From assembly GCF_016526145.1 (NCBI RefSeq), contig NZ_JADDUE010000009.1, forward strand, positions 186,001-250,000: a DNA stretch of 64,000 nucleotides. Direction: 5' to 3'. Position numbers and translations under genes: made by a program. This document shows positions 8,455 through 16,261 of the stretch, piece after piece; within the stretch, counting starts at the first letter, position 1; every line of letters starts with the position of its first letter. Origin of the DNA: Saccharopolyspora galaxeae (GTDB lineage: Bacteria > Actinomycetota > Actinomycetes > Mycobacteriales > Pseudonocardiaceae). The notes beneath the pieces were generated by a model, which was given only the letters and a program-made list of their open reading frames with translations, had not been told where the DNA came from and did not search any database.

Positions 8455-8528
8455 TGCCCCCGGTCCGATTCGAACGGACACTGTACGGATTTTGAGTCCG
8501 CCGCCTCTGCCGGTTGGGCTACGGGGGC
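8455..8528 (-). tRNA. tRNA with CAA anticodon (nominal tRNA-Leu) and a short variable loop
   Basis: A full cloverleaf is visible on the minus strand. The acceptor GCCCCCG pairs perfectly with CGGGGGC. There is a short D-stem with a GG-containing loop, anticodon stem GCGGA/TCCGT with loop CTCAAAA (anticodon CAA, U33 kept), a five-base variable loop ACAGT, and T-arm GTCCG-TTCGAAT-CGGAC. The discriminator is A and CCA is not encoded. Leucine tRNAs are normally class II with a long variable arm, so the class I shape is anomalous. Its real amino acid cannot be decided from sequence. Confidence 0.88.
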
Positions 8529-8813
8529 TTGAGGGAACAGCCTAGCGTGGGCTTGATCAAAGGTTGTGGGCGGGGTTCGCTTGTGGCCTGCGCAGGACGT
8601 CTACGAGCCCCTGGCTTCGGCTGGGCGCGCTCTCGGCGGGACGGTCCGGTCCGCAGTGATCGCCGACCAGGCGCCGATCGGGTGATGTCGGTGCATTCGC
8701 CGGAGGCGGCGTCGATCGTCTGCTGTAGTGCCCGGTGGCCGTGCCGCGTCGCGTTACCGGGGCTGTCGCCCGCGGTCGTGCGGCGCCGGTGAGCTCCGCA
8801 CCGAGGAGACCGC
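8529..8813. other. Intergenic region between tRNA and helicase gene
   Basis: About 285 bp without a supported gene. It must hold the tRNA promoter on the minus strand and the helicase promoter on the plus strand. I see no strong consensus boxes, no attachment-site repeat of the tRNA 3' end, and no integrase. Confidence 0.35.
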
Positions 8814-11576
8814 GTGATCGATCCACGTTGCGAAGCCGTCCTGATCCAAGATCAGTCCGGGCGGTTCCAGGACCAGACGCGAGATGTGTCCGGACACGAT
8901 TCGGCCGACGGGAAGGTCGGCATCGTGTTCAACGGTGGCCGCCGGTACGCGTACCGCCCGGAGCGCGTTTCGATCCTCGCCGGTCCGGAGCAGGTAGTCG
9001 TCGGTGAACACGAGCGGGTCGAGGTGAACGGCGCCGTGTGGTCGAGCGCCGGGGAGGTCTGCACGTTCTCCGGATCGGAAGGTGCGTGGTCTCGGGTCTT
9101 CTACCGGACGCAGCGGGGTGAGGACCACCGCTGCTATCCGGCGGCCCAGGTACGGGTGCTGAACTGCCCTCCGCCGACGGGACTCGAGGCCGGGGTGCGC
9201 GACTACTGGAACGCGGTCGTGGCGGGGCTCCCCGCGGGTGATCCGTTGCGGCGCCCGTACGAAAGGTTGGAGTTCATCCATCCGGAGAGCGTGCTGCGTT
9301 CCTACCTCTCGGCCGCCCCGATCCGGACCCGGCAGGCGGGCACCGCCCCGATCTTTCCGTTCCGCTGCAACCTCAGCCAGCGCGCGGCGGTGGATGGGGC
9401 GCTCACCCACGACCTGTCGGTCATCGAAGGCCCGCCAGGGACCGGCAAGACCGAGACGATCCTGAACCTGATCGCGAACATCGTCGTCCGGCGCGAAACC
9501 GTGGCAGTGGTCTCGCACACCAACGCCGCCGTGGACAACGTGCAGGAGAAGCTCGCCGAGCTCGGCTTCGGGCACGTGCTCGCCAACCTCGGAAACAAGG
9601 ACAAGCAAGCGAAGTTCTTCGCCGGCCAGACCACCCGCAACGAGCAGGTTCGCGCATTCGCCGCCGAGACCCCGGAAAACCCCGATCCCGCGCGGCTGGC
9701 CGAAGTGGACGATCGGCTGCGCCGGTTGCAGCGGGACGAGCGGCGCAGCGCCGAGCTCCGCCAGGAGGTCGAGGCGTACCGGCTGGAACTGCGGCACTTC
9801 GAGCAGCACCTGCGCCGCGAGGAGCTACCCGACCTGGAAGGGCTGCCGCTGCTGCGCCGCTCGTCCGCCCGCGTCCTGGACTACCTGGCCGAAAGCGACC
9901 TGGAACGCAACGGTGCCCGGCCGGGGCTGCTGCGGCGGATCCGGAAGTACTTCAAATACGGATCGCTGCGCGGGATCGACCCCGGGGACACCGACGTGGT
10001 CGTGCGGCTCCAGCGGGCGTACTACGAAAAGCGGATCGCCGAGTTGGACGAACAGCTCCGCCGACTCGACGACGGCCTGGAGCGGGCGGAATTCGGGGCG
10101 CTCGCGGAGGAGCACCGGGATCTTTCGATCCGGGCCCTGCGCGCCGAACTCGGTTCTCGGTACCGGAACCGTCCGCGCAAGACCTATCGGCAGGACAAGT
10201 ACAAGCGGGGCAACGAGTTCCAGGACTTCCTCGCGGACTACCCGGTCGTGCTGAGCACCTGCCACTCGCTCGCGGACAGCATCGCGAGCGGAGTCCTGCT
10301 CGACTACCTGATCATCGACGAGGCTTCGCAGGTCGACCCGATCGTCGCCGGGCTGGCGCTGGCGTGCTGCCGCAATCTCGTCGTGGTGGGAGACGCGCGG
10401 CAGCTGGCCCCGATCGCACCGAAGCCGGCGGAGGACCTCCAACCGCCGAGTCCCGCTTACGACTGCCGCAACAGCCTCCTGGACTCGCTGCGGGAAATCC
10501 ACGGCGACGACGCGCTCCCGCGAACGCTGCTACGCGAGCACTACCGGTGTTCCCCGACGATCATCGGTTTTTGCAACAAGAAGTTCTACGACAACGAGCT
10601 CATCCCGTACACCAGCGGCGGCGCCGAGCGCTCGATGCTCGTGTGGCGCACTGCCGAGGGCAACCACATGCGCAAGCACCGCGAAGGGGGCCGCTCGAAC
10701 CAGCGCGAGGTGGACGTCATCGAAGCCGAGGTGATCCCGCAGCACCGCGGCGGAATCGCGGATGCGGACATCGGCGTCACGACCCCGTACCGGCTGCAGA
10801 GCGACAAGGCGGGTGACGTCCTCGACGGGATCGACGTCAACACCGTGCACAAGTTCCAGGGCAGGCAGAAGGAGATGGTCGTGCTGACCACGGTCCTCGA
10901 CGAGACCCGGTACGGCCGGACCGGGCTGCCGTTCGTGGACGAGCCGAAGCTGATCAACGTGGCGGTGTCCCGGGCGAAGCAGCGGTTCGTCCTGGTCACC
11001 AACCACGACATGATGCCGCGCAGCCGCCACATCCGGGATCTGGTCGGCTACATCCGCTACCAGGACCTCGGCGATGGCGTGGCGGACAGCTCGATCATCT
11101 CGATCTTCGACCTGCTCTACCAGGATTTCTCGCAGCGGTTGGAGGCGTTGAGAAAACGAATCCTGCGCCGGACCGAGTACCCCTCCGAGAACATCGCGTG
11201 GACGGTGCTCGGCGAAATCCTCGGGGAGGAGGGAAACGAGCACCTCACCGCGGTGCCCCAGGTCCTGCTGAAGAACCTGTTCCCCGACCAGAGCCGCCTC
11301 ACGCAGCGGCAACGGACACTCGTCAAGCACCGTTCCTCGGTCGACTTCGTCGTCTACAACCGCGTGACGAACCAGGCGCTGCTGGCGATCGAGGTCGACG
11401 GCTTCAAGTACCACGAGGACAACCCGGCCCAACTGGAGCGGGACGGGGTCAAGGACGCGATCTTCCGGGAGCACGACATGCCGATCCTGCGGCTGCCGAC
11501 CACGGGAAGCCGGGAGCAGGAACGGATCCGGCGGGCCCTGGCGGACGCCGCGGACCACTGGGCGACTCGCGGATGA
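8814..11576 (+). CDS. SF1-type (UPF1/DNA2-like) helicase with C-terminal PD-(D/E)xK nuclease-like domain
   Basis: A 920-residue nucleic-acid motor protein. Residues 1 to about 185 form an unrecognised, beta-rich N-terminal region. The AAA_11/AAA_12 helicase core follows: Walker A EGPPGTGKTET near residue 205, a long charged coiled-coil insertion at about 290-350, Walker B LIIDEAS near 505, motif III VVGDARQLAP, an LLREHYRC motif, and the late SF1 motifs VNTVHKFQGRQKEMV and LINVAVSRAK. The last 120 residues resemble DUF2726-type restriction folds: SSVDFVVYN, LLAIEVDGFKYHED and PILRLP (D...ExD instead of ExK). GAGGAGA precedes the GTG start. It stands alone beside a tRNA. An anti-phage or DNA-repair role is plausible but unproven. 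Confidence 0.85.
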   Translation: MIDPRCEAVLIQDQSGRFQDQTRDVSGHDSADGKVGIVFNGGRRYAYRPERVSILAGPEQVVVGEHERVEVNGAVWSSAGEVCTFSGSEGAWSRVFYRTQRGEDHRCYPAAQVRVLNCPPPTGLEAGVRDYWNAVVAGLPAGDPLRRPYERLEFIHPESVLRSYLSAAPIRTRQAGTAPIFPFRCNLSQRAAVDGALTHDLSVIEGPPGTGKTETILNLIANIVVRRETVAVVSHTNAAVDNVQEKLAELGFGHVLANLGNKDKQAKFFAGQTTRNEQVRAFAAETPENPDPARLAEVDDRLRRLQRDERRSAELRQEVEAYRLELRHFEQHLRREELPDLEGLPLLRRSSARVLDYLAESDLERNGARPGLLRRIRKYFKYGSLRGIDPGDTDVVVRLQRAYYEKRIAELDEQLRRLDDGLERAEFGALAEEHRDLSIRALRAELGSRYRNRPRKTYRQDKYKRGNEFQDFLADYPVVLSTCHSLADSIASGVLLDYLIIDEASQVDPIVAGLALACCRNLVVVGDARQLAPIAPKPAEDLQPPSPAYDCRNSLLDSLREIHGDDALPRTLLREHYRCSPTIIGFCNKKFYDNELIPYTSGGAERSMLVWRTAEGNHMRKHREGGRSNQREVDVIEAEVIPQHRGGIADADIGVTTPYRLQSDKAGDVLDGIDVNTVHKFQGRQKEMVVLTTVLDETRYGRTGLPFVDEPKLINVAVSRAKQRFVLVTNHDMMPRSRHIRDLVGYIRYQDLGDGVADSSIISIFDLLYQDFSQRLEALRKRILRRTEYPSENIAWTVLGEILGEEGNEHLTAVPQVLLKNLFPDQSRLTQRQRTLVKHRSSVDFVVYNRVTNQALLAIEVDGFKYHEDNPAQLERDGVKDAIFREHDMPILRLPTTGSREQERIRRALADAADHWATRG

Positions 11577-11723
11577 TCACGCAGGTCGGGCCGGGCGGAT
11601 GGTCGAACCGGTGTCGGCATGGTCACCCTCCCTGGTCATCTCGGCCTTCGGGTGTGGCCGGTAAGCTGAACTTTCCGGTGACCAACGCACTGGACCGTGT
11701 CAGAACTACCCCAGGAGGACCCG

Positions 11724-12335
11724 GTGACCACGCCGGCTGCCGAGGACCCACGCGAGGCCAAGCCCGTCGAACGTCGCGTACTCGTGGCCGAGGACGAGGC
11801 GTTGATCAGACTCGATCTGGTGGAGATGCTCAAAGAAGAGGGATACCAGGTCGTCGGCGAGGCCGGGGACGGGCAGGAAGCCGTGCGGCTGGCCGAGGAG
11901 CTGCGGCCGGACCTGGTGATCCTGGACATCAAGATGCCGAAGATGGACGGGATCGAGGCCGCATCGAACATCGCGGGGGAGCGGATCGCGCCGGTGGTGA
12001 TCCTCACCGCGTTCAGCCAGCGCGACCTGGTCGAGCGCGCCCGCGACGCGGGGGCGATGGCCTACCTCGTCAAGCCGTTCGCGAAGCGGGACCTGGTGCC
12101 CGCGGTCGAACTCGCGGTGTCCCGGTTCACCGAAGTGCAGGCGCTGGAGGCCGAGGTCGCCGACCTCAGCGAGCGGCTGGAGGCGCGCAAGACCATCGAG
12201 CGCGCCAAGGGCCTGCTGATGAGCAAGCACAACCTCTCCGAGCCGGAATCCTTCCGCTGGCTGCAGCGCACCGCCATGGACCGCCGGACCACGATGAAGG
12301 CCGTGGCCCAGGCGGTGCTGGACAACCTCGAGTGA
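11724..12335 (+). CDS. pdtaR: ANTAR-domain response regulator PdtaR
   Basis: Cytosolic RNA-binding response regulator of 203 residues, partner of the histidine kinase PdtaS in actinobacteria; it acts on transcripts by antitermination. The receiver domain covers about residues 18-135: acidic pocket VLVAEDEALIRLDL, phospho-acceptor Asp in LVILDIKMPKMDG, Thr in VVILTAFS and Lys in YLVKPF. The C-terminal ANTAR domain (about 145-200) contains KTIERAKGLLMSKHNLSEPES. The GTG at 11724 follows a perfect AGGAGG at 7-8 nt; a start 9 codons earlier is open but has no ribosome site. The kinase gene is not in the window. The position upstream of polA is common in related genomes. Confidence 0.93.
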   Translation: MTTPAAEDPREAKPVERRVLVAEDEALIRLDLVEMLKEEGYQVVGEAGDGQEAVRLAEELRPDLVILDIKMPKMDGIEAASNIAGERIAPVVILTAFSQRDLVERARDAGAMAYLVKPFAKRDLVPAVELAVSRFTEVQALEAEVADLSERLEARKTIERAKGLLMSKHNLSEPESFRWLQRTAMDRRTTMKAVAQAVLDNLE

Positions 12336-12351
12336 TCAGCGCCGGTCGTGA

Positions 12352-12783
12352 TCAGGGCCGGTCGCGCAGCACGCAGGTCAGCCGCGCCGTGCAGGTCCGC
12401 TTGTCCCGCTCGTCGACGATCGCGATCTCGTAAGTCGCGGTGCTGCGGCCCCGATGCAGCGGGGTCGCGGTACCGGTCACGACTCCTTCGGTGACGCCGC
12501 GGTGGTGCGTGCAGGACAGCTCCAGGCCCATCGCGATCCGGTCCTCGCCCGCGTGCAGCGCGGCCGCGATGGAACCGACCGACTCGGCCAGCACCGCGTT
12601 CGCCCCGCCGTGCAGCAGGCCGTAGGGCTGGCGGTTGCCCTCCACCGGCATCGTCGCCACCACACGTTCCGGTGACCATTCGACGAATTCGATGCCCATC
12701 CGCCGCTGCAACTGGCCGCTGTCCGGGGCCTGCACCTGGTCCATCCCGGCGTTGCCCGCCTGCTCATCCTCGGTCGCGGTCAC
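12352..12783 (-). CDS. PaaI-family hotdog-fold thioesterase
   Basis: Cytosolic acyl-CoA (probably aryl- or 2-ketoacyl-CoA) thioesterase, 143 residues, single hotdog domain. The family motif PYGLLHGGANAVLAESVGS holds the HGG turn and the catalytic acidic residue in AES; the strand ELSCTHHRGV and C-terminal TARLTCVLRD complete the fold. It is convergent with pdtaR, 16 bp from its stop, and divergent from polA. The place between a response regulator and polA is a conserved actinobacterial arrangement and says little about the substrate. Confidence 0.9.
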   Translation of the reverse strand: MTATEDEQAGNAGMDQVQAPDSGQLQRRMGIEFVEWSPERVVATMPVEGNRQPYGLLHGGANAVLAESVGSIAAALHAGEDRIAMGLELSCTHHRGVTEGVVTGTATPLHRGRSTATYEIAIVDERDKRTCTARLTCVLRDRP

Positions 12784-12815
12784 GCTGCACCTCTCCTCGC
12801 GCCTCGCCGCACGTG

Positions 12816-12838
12816 CTGTCGGTGGCTCAGCCTAGACT
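12816..12838 (+). promoter_or_regulatory. RecA-NDp/PafBC-type DNA-damage promoter of polA
   Basis: The sequence CTGTCGGTGG (12816-12825), a seven-base spacer and TAGACT (12833-12838) matches the actinobacterial RecA-independent damage promoter pattern TTGTCRGTGG-N7-TAnnnT, bound by PafBC. The first base of the GTG start lies 9 nt after the -10 box, which predicts a leaderless polA mRNA. The consensus is established for mycobacterial damage genes; use here is inference. Confidence 0.7.
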
Positions 12839-12846
12839 TCGGCGGC

Positions 12847-15540
12847 GTGATGGCTTCCGAAGACCGACGTTTGCTGCTGATCGACGGCCACTCCATGGCC
12901 TACCGAGCGTTCTACGCCCTGCCGAAGGAGAACTTCCAAACCGGCACGGGCCAGCACACCAACGCGGTCTACGGCTTCACCTCGATGCTGATCAACCTGC
13001 TGCGCGACGAGCAGCCCACGCACTTCGCGGTCGCCTTCGACGTGTCCCGGAAAACCTTCCGCAGCGAGAAGTTCGCCGACTACAAGGCGAATCGCAGCAC
13101 CACTCCGGACGAGTTCCGCGGGCAGGTCAGCCTGATCCAGGACGTGCTGGGCGCGCTGTCGGTGCCGGTGCTGAGCATGGACGGCTACGAAGCCGACGAC
13201 GTGATCGCGACGCTGACCGAGCAGGCCACCGCGGAAGGCTTCCGGGTTTCCATCTGCACCGGCGACCGCGACTCCCTGCAGCTGGTCGACGACCAGGTCA
13301 CGGTGCTGTACCCGACCAAGGGCGTTTCCGAGCTCACCCGCTTCACCCCGCAGGCCGTGCAGGACAAGTACGGCCTCTCGCCGCAGCAGTACCCGGATTT
13401 CGCCGCGCTGCGCGGGGACCCCTCGGACAACCTGCCGAAGATCCCCGGAGTCGGGGAGAAGACCGTGACCAAGTGGATCCAGCAGTTCGGTTCGCTGGAC
13501 GAGCTGGTCGACCGGGTCGACGAGGTCAAGGGCAAAGCCGGCGACGCGCTGCGGGAACACCTCGCGGCCGTGCAGCTGAACCGGGAACTGACCGAGCTGG
13601 TCAAGGAGGTGCCGCTGGGAGTGGCGTCGGACGAGCTGGTGCTGGCCCAGTGGGACCGGGACGCGGTGCACCGGCTGTTCGACGACCTGGAGTTCCGGGT
13701 GCTGCGGGATCGGCTGTTCGCGACGCTCTCGTCGGCCGAACCGGAAGTCGAGGAAGGCTTCGAGGTCACCGGCGGTCCGGTGGAGCCCGGTGCGCTGGCC
13801 GGATGGCTCGGCGAGCACGCCGCCGACGGCGCACGCGTCGGGATGACCTGCACCGGTACCTGGAGCACCGGCGGCGGTGACCTGCGCACCCTGGCGCTGG
13901 TCAACCAGCACGGAGCCGGTGTGCACGCCGACGTCACCGAGCTCACCCCGGACGACGAGAAGGCGCTGGTGGACTGGCTGGCCGACCCGGCGTTGCCGAA
14001 GGCCGCGCACGACGTCAAAGGCCCGCTGCACGCGATCCGCAACCGCGGCTGGGAACTGGCGGGCCTGACCAGCGACACCGCGCTGGCCGCCTACCTGGTG
14101 CGGCCCGGGCAGCGGTCGTTCGACCTGCCCGATCTGGTGGTGCGCTACCTGCAGCGCGAGCTGCGGGCCGAGCAGGACGGCGGCGATGGTCAGCTGTCCC
14201 TGCTCGCCGACGAGGAGCAGGAGAAGGCGAACGCGGCGGCCGCCGAGCTGGTCCGGGCGCGCGCGGTGGGCGAACTGGCGGACGCGCTGGACTCCGAGCT
14301 CTCCGCGATCGACAGCGCCGGGCTGCTCACCGACCTGGAACTGCCGCTGCTGGAGGTGATCGGCGAGCTGGAGGCCGCGGGCATCGCGGTCGACGCGTGG
14401 CGGCTCGACGAGCTCGGCGCGCACTTCGCCGGGCGGGTCAAGCAGGCCGCGCAGGAGGCCTACGCGGTGATCGGCAAGGAGATCAACCTCGGCTCGCCGA
14501 AGCAGCTGCAGGTGGTGCTGTTCGACGAACTCGGGATGCCGAAGACCAAGCGCACCAAGACCGGCTACACCACCGACGCCGAAGCGCTGCAAGGGCTCTA
14601 CGAGAAGACCGAGCACCCGTTCCTGCAGCACCTGCTGGAGCACCGGGACGCCACCCGGCTCAAGACCACGGTGGAAGGGCTGGTCAAGTCCATCGCCGCG
14701 GACGGCCGCATCCACACCACGCTGAACCAGACCATCGCCGCGACCGGCCGGTTGTCCTCGACCGAGCCGAACCTGCAGAACATCCCGATCCGCACCGAGG
14801 AAGGCCGCCGGATCCGGGAGGTCTTCGTGGTCGGCGGCGACTACGCGCAGCTGATGACCGCCGACTACAGCCAGATCGAGATGCGGATCATGGCGCACCT
14901 GTCCGGCGACGAAGGTCTCATCGAGGCGTTTCGCACCGGTGAGGACCTGCACAGCTTCGTGGCCTCGCAGGCGTTCGGGGTGCCGATCGGGGAGGTCGAC
15001 CAGGAGCTGCGGCGCCGGGTGAAGGCCATGTCCTACGGGCTGGCCTACGGGCTCTCCGCGTACGGGCTCGCGCAGCAGCTGCGGATCTCGGCGGAGGAGG
15101 CGAAGGCGCAGATGGACGCCTACTTCGCCCGCTTCGGCCGGGTGCGGGACTACCTGCACGAGGTGGTGGCGAAGGCGCGGGAGGACGGCTACACCGCGAC
15201 GATCCTGGGCCGCCGCCGCTACCTGCCGGACCTGCTCAGCGACAACCGGCAGCGCCGGGAAATGGCGGAGCGCATGGCGCTGAACGCGCCGATCCAGGGC
15301 AGTGCGGCCGACATCATCAAGGTGGCGATGCTGGGCGTGCACCGCGCGCTGGCGGAGTCGGGGCTGCGCTCGCGGATGCTGCTGCAGGTGCACGACGAGC
15401 TGATCATCGAACTGGCCGAGGGCGAGCGGGCCGAGGTGGAGCGGATCGTGCGGGAGCAGATGGGGGCGGCGCATCCGCTGGACGTTCCGCTGGAGGTCTC
15501 GGTCGGTGTCGGCGGATCCTGGGACGCCGCGGCGCACTGA
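12847..15540 (+). CDS. polA: DNA polymerase I
   Basis: Repair and Okazaki-fragment processing polymerase, 897 residues. The 5'-3' exonuclease/flap domain covers about residues 1-300 (LLIDGHSMAYRAFYALP, YEADDVIAT, GDRDSLQL, GDPSDNLPKIPGVGEKTA-like helix-hairpin-helix). The 3'-5' exonuclease fold at about 315-480 lacks the acidic DEDD residues: the first motif reads TCTGTW and the second HDVKGPL. Proofreading is therefore presumably lost, as in mycobacterial PolA. Polymerase motifs are A TADYSQIEMRIMAHLSGD, B RRRVKAMSYGLAYGLSAYG and C LLQVHDELIIEL. Starts GTG at 12847 and ATG at 12850 are adjacent; the promoter spacing favours leaderless initiation there. Confidence 0.97.
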   Translation: MMASEDRRLLLIDGHSMAYRAFYALPKENFQTGTGQHTNAVYGFTSMLINLLRDEQPTHFAVAFDVSRKTFRSEKFADYKANRSTTPDEFRGQVSLIQDVLGALSVPVLSMDGYEADDVIATLTEQATAEGFRVSICTGDRDSLQLVDDQVTVLYPTKGVSELTRFTPQAVQDKYGLSPQQYPDFAALRGDPSDNLPKIPGVGEKTVTKWIQQFGSLDELVDRVDEVKGKAGDALREHLAAVQLNRELTELVKEVPLGVASDELVLAQWDRDAVHRLFDDLEFRVLRDRLFATLSSAEPEVEEGFEVTGGPVEPGALAGWLGEHAADGARVGMTCTGTWSTGGGDLRTLALVNQHGAGVHADVTELTPDDEKALVDWLADPALPKAAHDVKGPLHAIRNRGWELAGLTSDTALAAYLVRPGQRSFDLPDLVVRYLQRELRAEQDGGDGQLSLLADEEQEKANAAAAELVRARAVGELADALDSELSAIDSAGLLTDLELPLLEVIGELEAAGIAVDAWRLDELGAHFAGRVKQAAQEAYAVIGKEINLGSPKQLQVVLFDELGMPKTKRTKTGYTTDAEALQGLYEKTEHPFLQHLLEHRDATRLKTTVEGLVKSIAADGRIHTTLNQTIAATGRLSSTEPNLQNIPIRTEEGRRIREVFVVGGDYAQLMTADYSQIEMRIMAHLSGDEGLIEAFRTGEDLHSFVASQAFGVPIGEVDQELRRRVKAMSYGLAYGLSAYGLAQQLRISAEEAKAQMDAYFARFGRVRDYLHEVVAKAREDGYTATILGRRRYLPDLLSDNRQRREMAERMALNAPIQGSAADIIKVAMLGVHRALAESGLRSRMLLQVHDELIIELAEGERAEVERIVREQMGAAHPLDVPLEVSVGVGGSWDAAAH

Positions 15541-15792
15541 GCCGGGCGGACCCGGGTTCCGCGGAACCGGTGGGCCGGTCGGCGGATTTCGGGTCGATCA
15601 CGAAACGATCATTCGCCCGCGCCGGGCGCGTCCCAGCCATTGAGATGGCGGGACGCGAGCAGGCGGGCCCCAGCTGAGCCTTTCGGGTGATACGGGGGAT
15701 AGCCTGCCTCCTTTGCGGAACAACGGATGCCGACGACTGCGGTGCGCGGTGCGCGCCCGGCGAACCGGGGCTCGACGCCCCGGAGGAGGAAA
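15541..15792. other. polA downstream region and VOC gene promoter
   Basis: No gene. The palindrome GGTTCCGCGGAACC at 15553-15566 follows the polA stop closely and may form part of a weak terminator. The rest leads to the VOC gene with a GGAGGAGGA ribosome site at 15782-15790. Confidence 0.4.
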
Positions 15793-16206
15793 ATGATCAA
15801 CATCGACAGAGTGGACCACCTGGTGCTCACCGTGGCCGATGTCGATCGGGCTGCGGAGTTCTACGAGCGGATCCTCGGGATGCGGACGGTGACCTTCCCC
15901 GGCGACCGCCGCGCGGTGAGCTTCGGCGACCAGACCATCAAGCTGCACGCGGCCAGCGAACTGGTGGAACCCACCGCCACGCACCCGGTTCCCGGCTCGG
16001 CGAACCTGTGCCTGGTCACCGAGCAGCCGATCAGCGAGGTGCAGGAGCACCTGCGCGCCAACGACGTCCGGATCGAGGAAGGCCCGGTGGGGCGCACCGG
16101 TGCGGCCGGTCCGATCACGTCGCTGTACCTGCGGGACCCGGACGGCAACCTGCTCGAGGTCGCCCGCTACGACGAAGAAGCCGAGGCGTCCGCCGTCACC
16201 GATTGA
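15793..16206 (+). CDS. VOC-family (glyoxalase/bleomycin-resistance fold) metalloprotein
   Basis: Small cytosolic protein of 137 residues with two beta-alpha-beta-beta-beta modules. The first opens with VDHLVLTVADVDRAAEFYER, whose His is a typical metal ligand; the second ends with the classic LYLRDPDGNLLEVARY, whose Glu is another ligand. It belongs to the YaeR/biphenyl-diol-dioxygenase-like group, but the substrate is unknown. GGAGGAGGA sits 5 nt before the ATG at 15793; an upstream in-frame start at 15727 lacks a ribosome site. It ends at a strong bidirectional hairpin shared with the YhgE gene. Confidence 0.88.
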   Translation: MINIDRVDHLVLTVADVDRAAEFYERILGMRTVTFPGDRRAVSFGDQTIKLHAASELVEPTATHPVPGSANLCLVTEQPISEVQEHLRANDVRIEEGPVGRTGAAGPITSLYLRDPDGNLLEVARYDEEAEASAVTD

Positions 16207-16218
16207 GGCGCGCGGAAA

Positions 16219-16250
16219 AAGGGGCCGGAGGTGCGCACCTCCGGCCCCTT
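16219..16250. terminator. Bidirectional hairpin terminator between VOC and YhgE genes
   Basis: A perfect 32-base palindrome from AAGGGGCCGGAGGTGC to its complement ending CCCCTT. It lies between the stops of two convergent genes. Confidence 0.88.
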
Positions 16251-16261
16251 CCTCGTCCGGT

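Noticed and set aside
8455-11576. Integrated element at the tRNA
   Set aside because: No integrase, no repeated tRNA 3' end and no phage genes were seen; only position suggests an accessory gene.
12832-15537. A 901-codon open frame antisense to polA
   Set aside because: It mirrors polA in the complementary codon phase, has low-complexity composition and no recognisable domain; typical for GC-rich genes.
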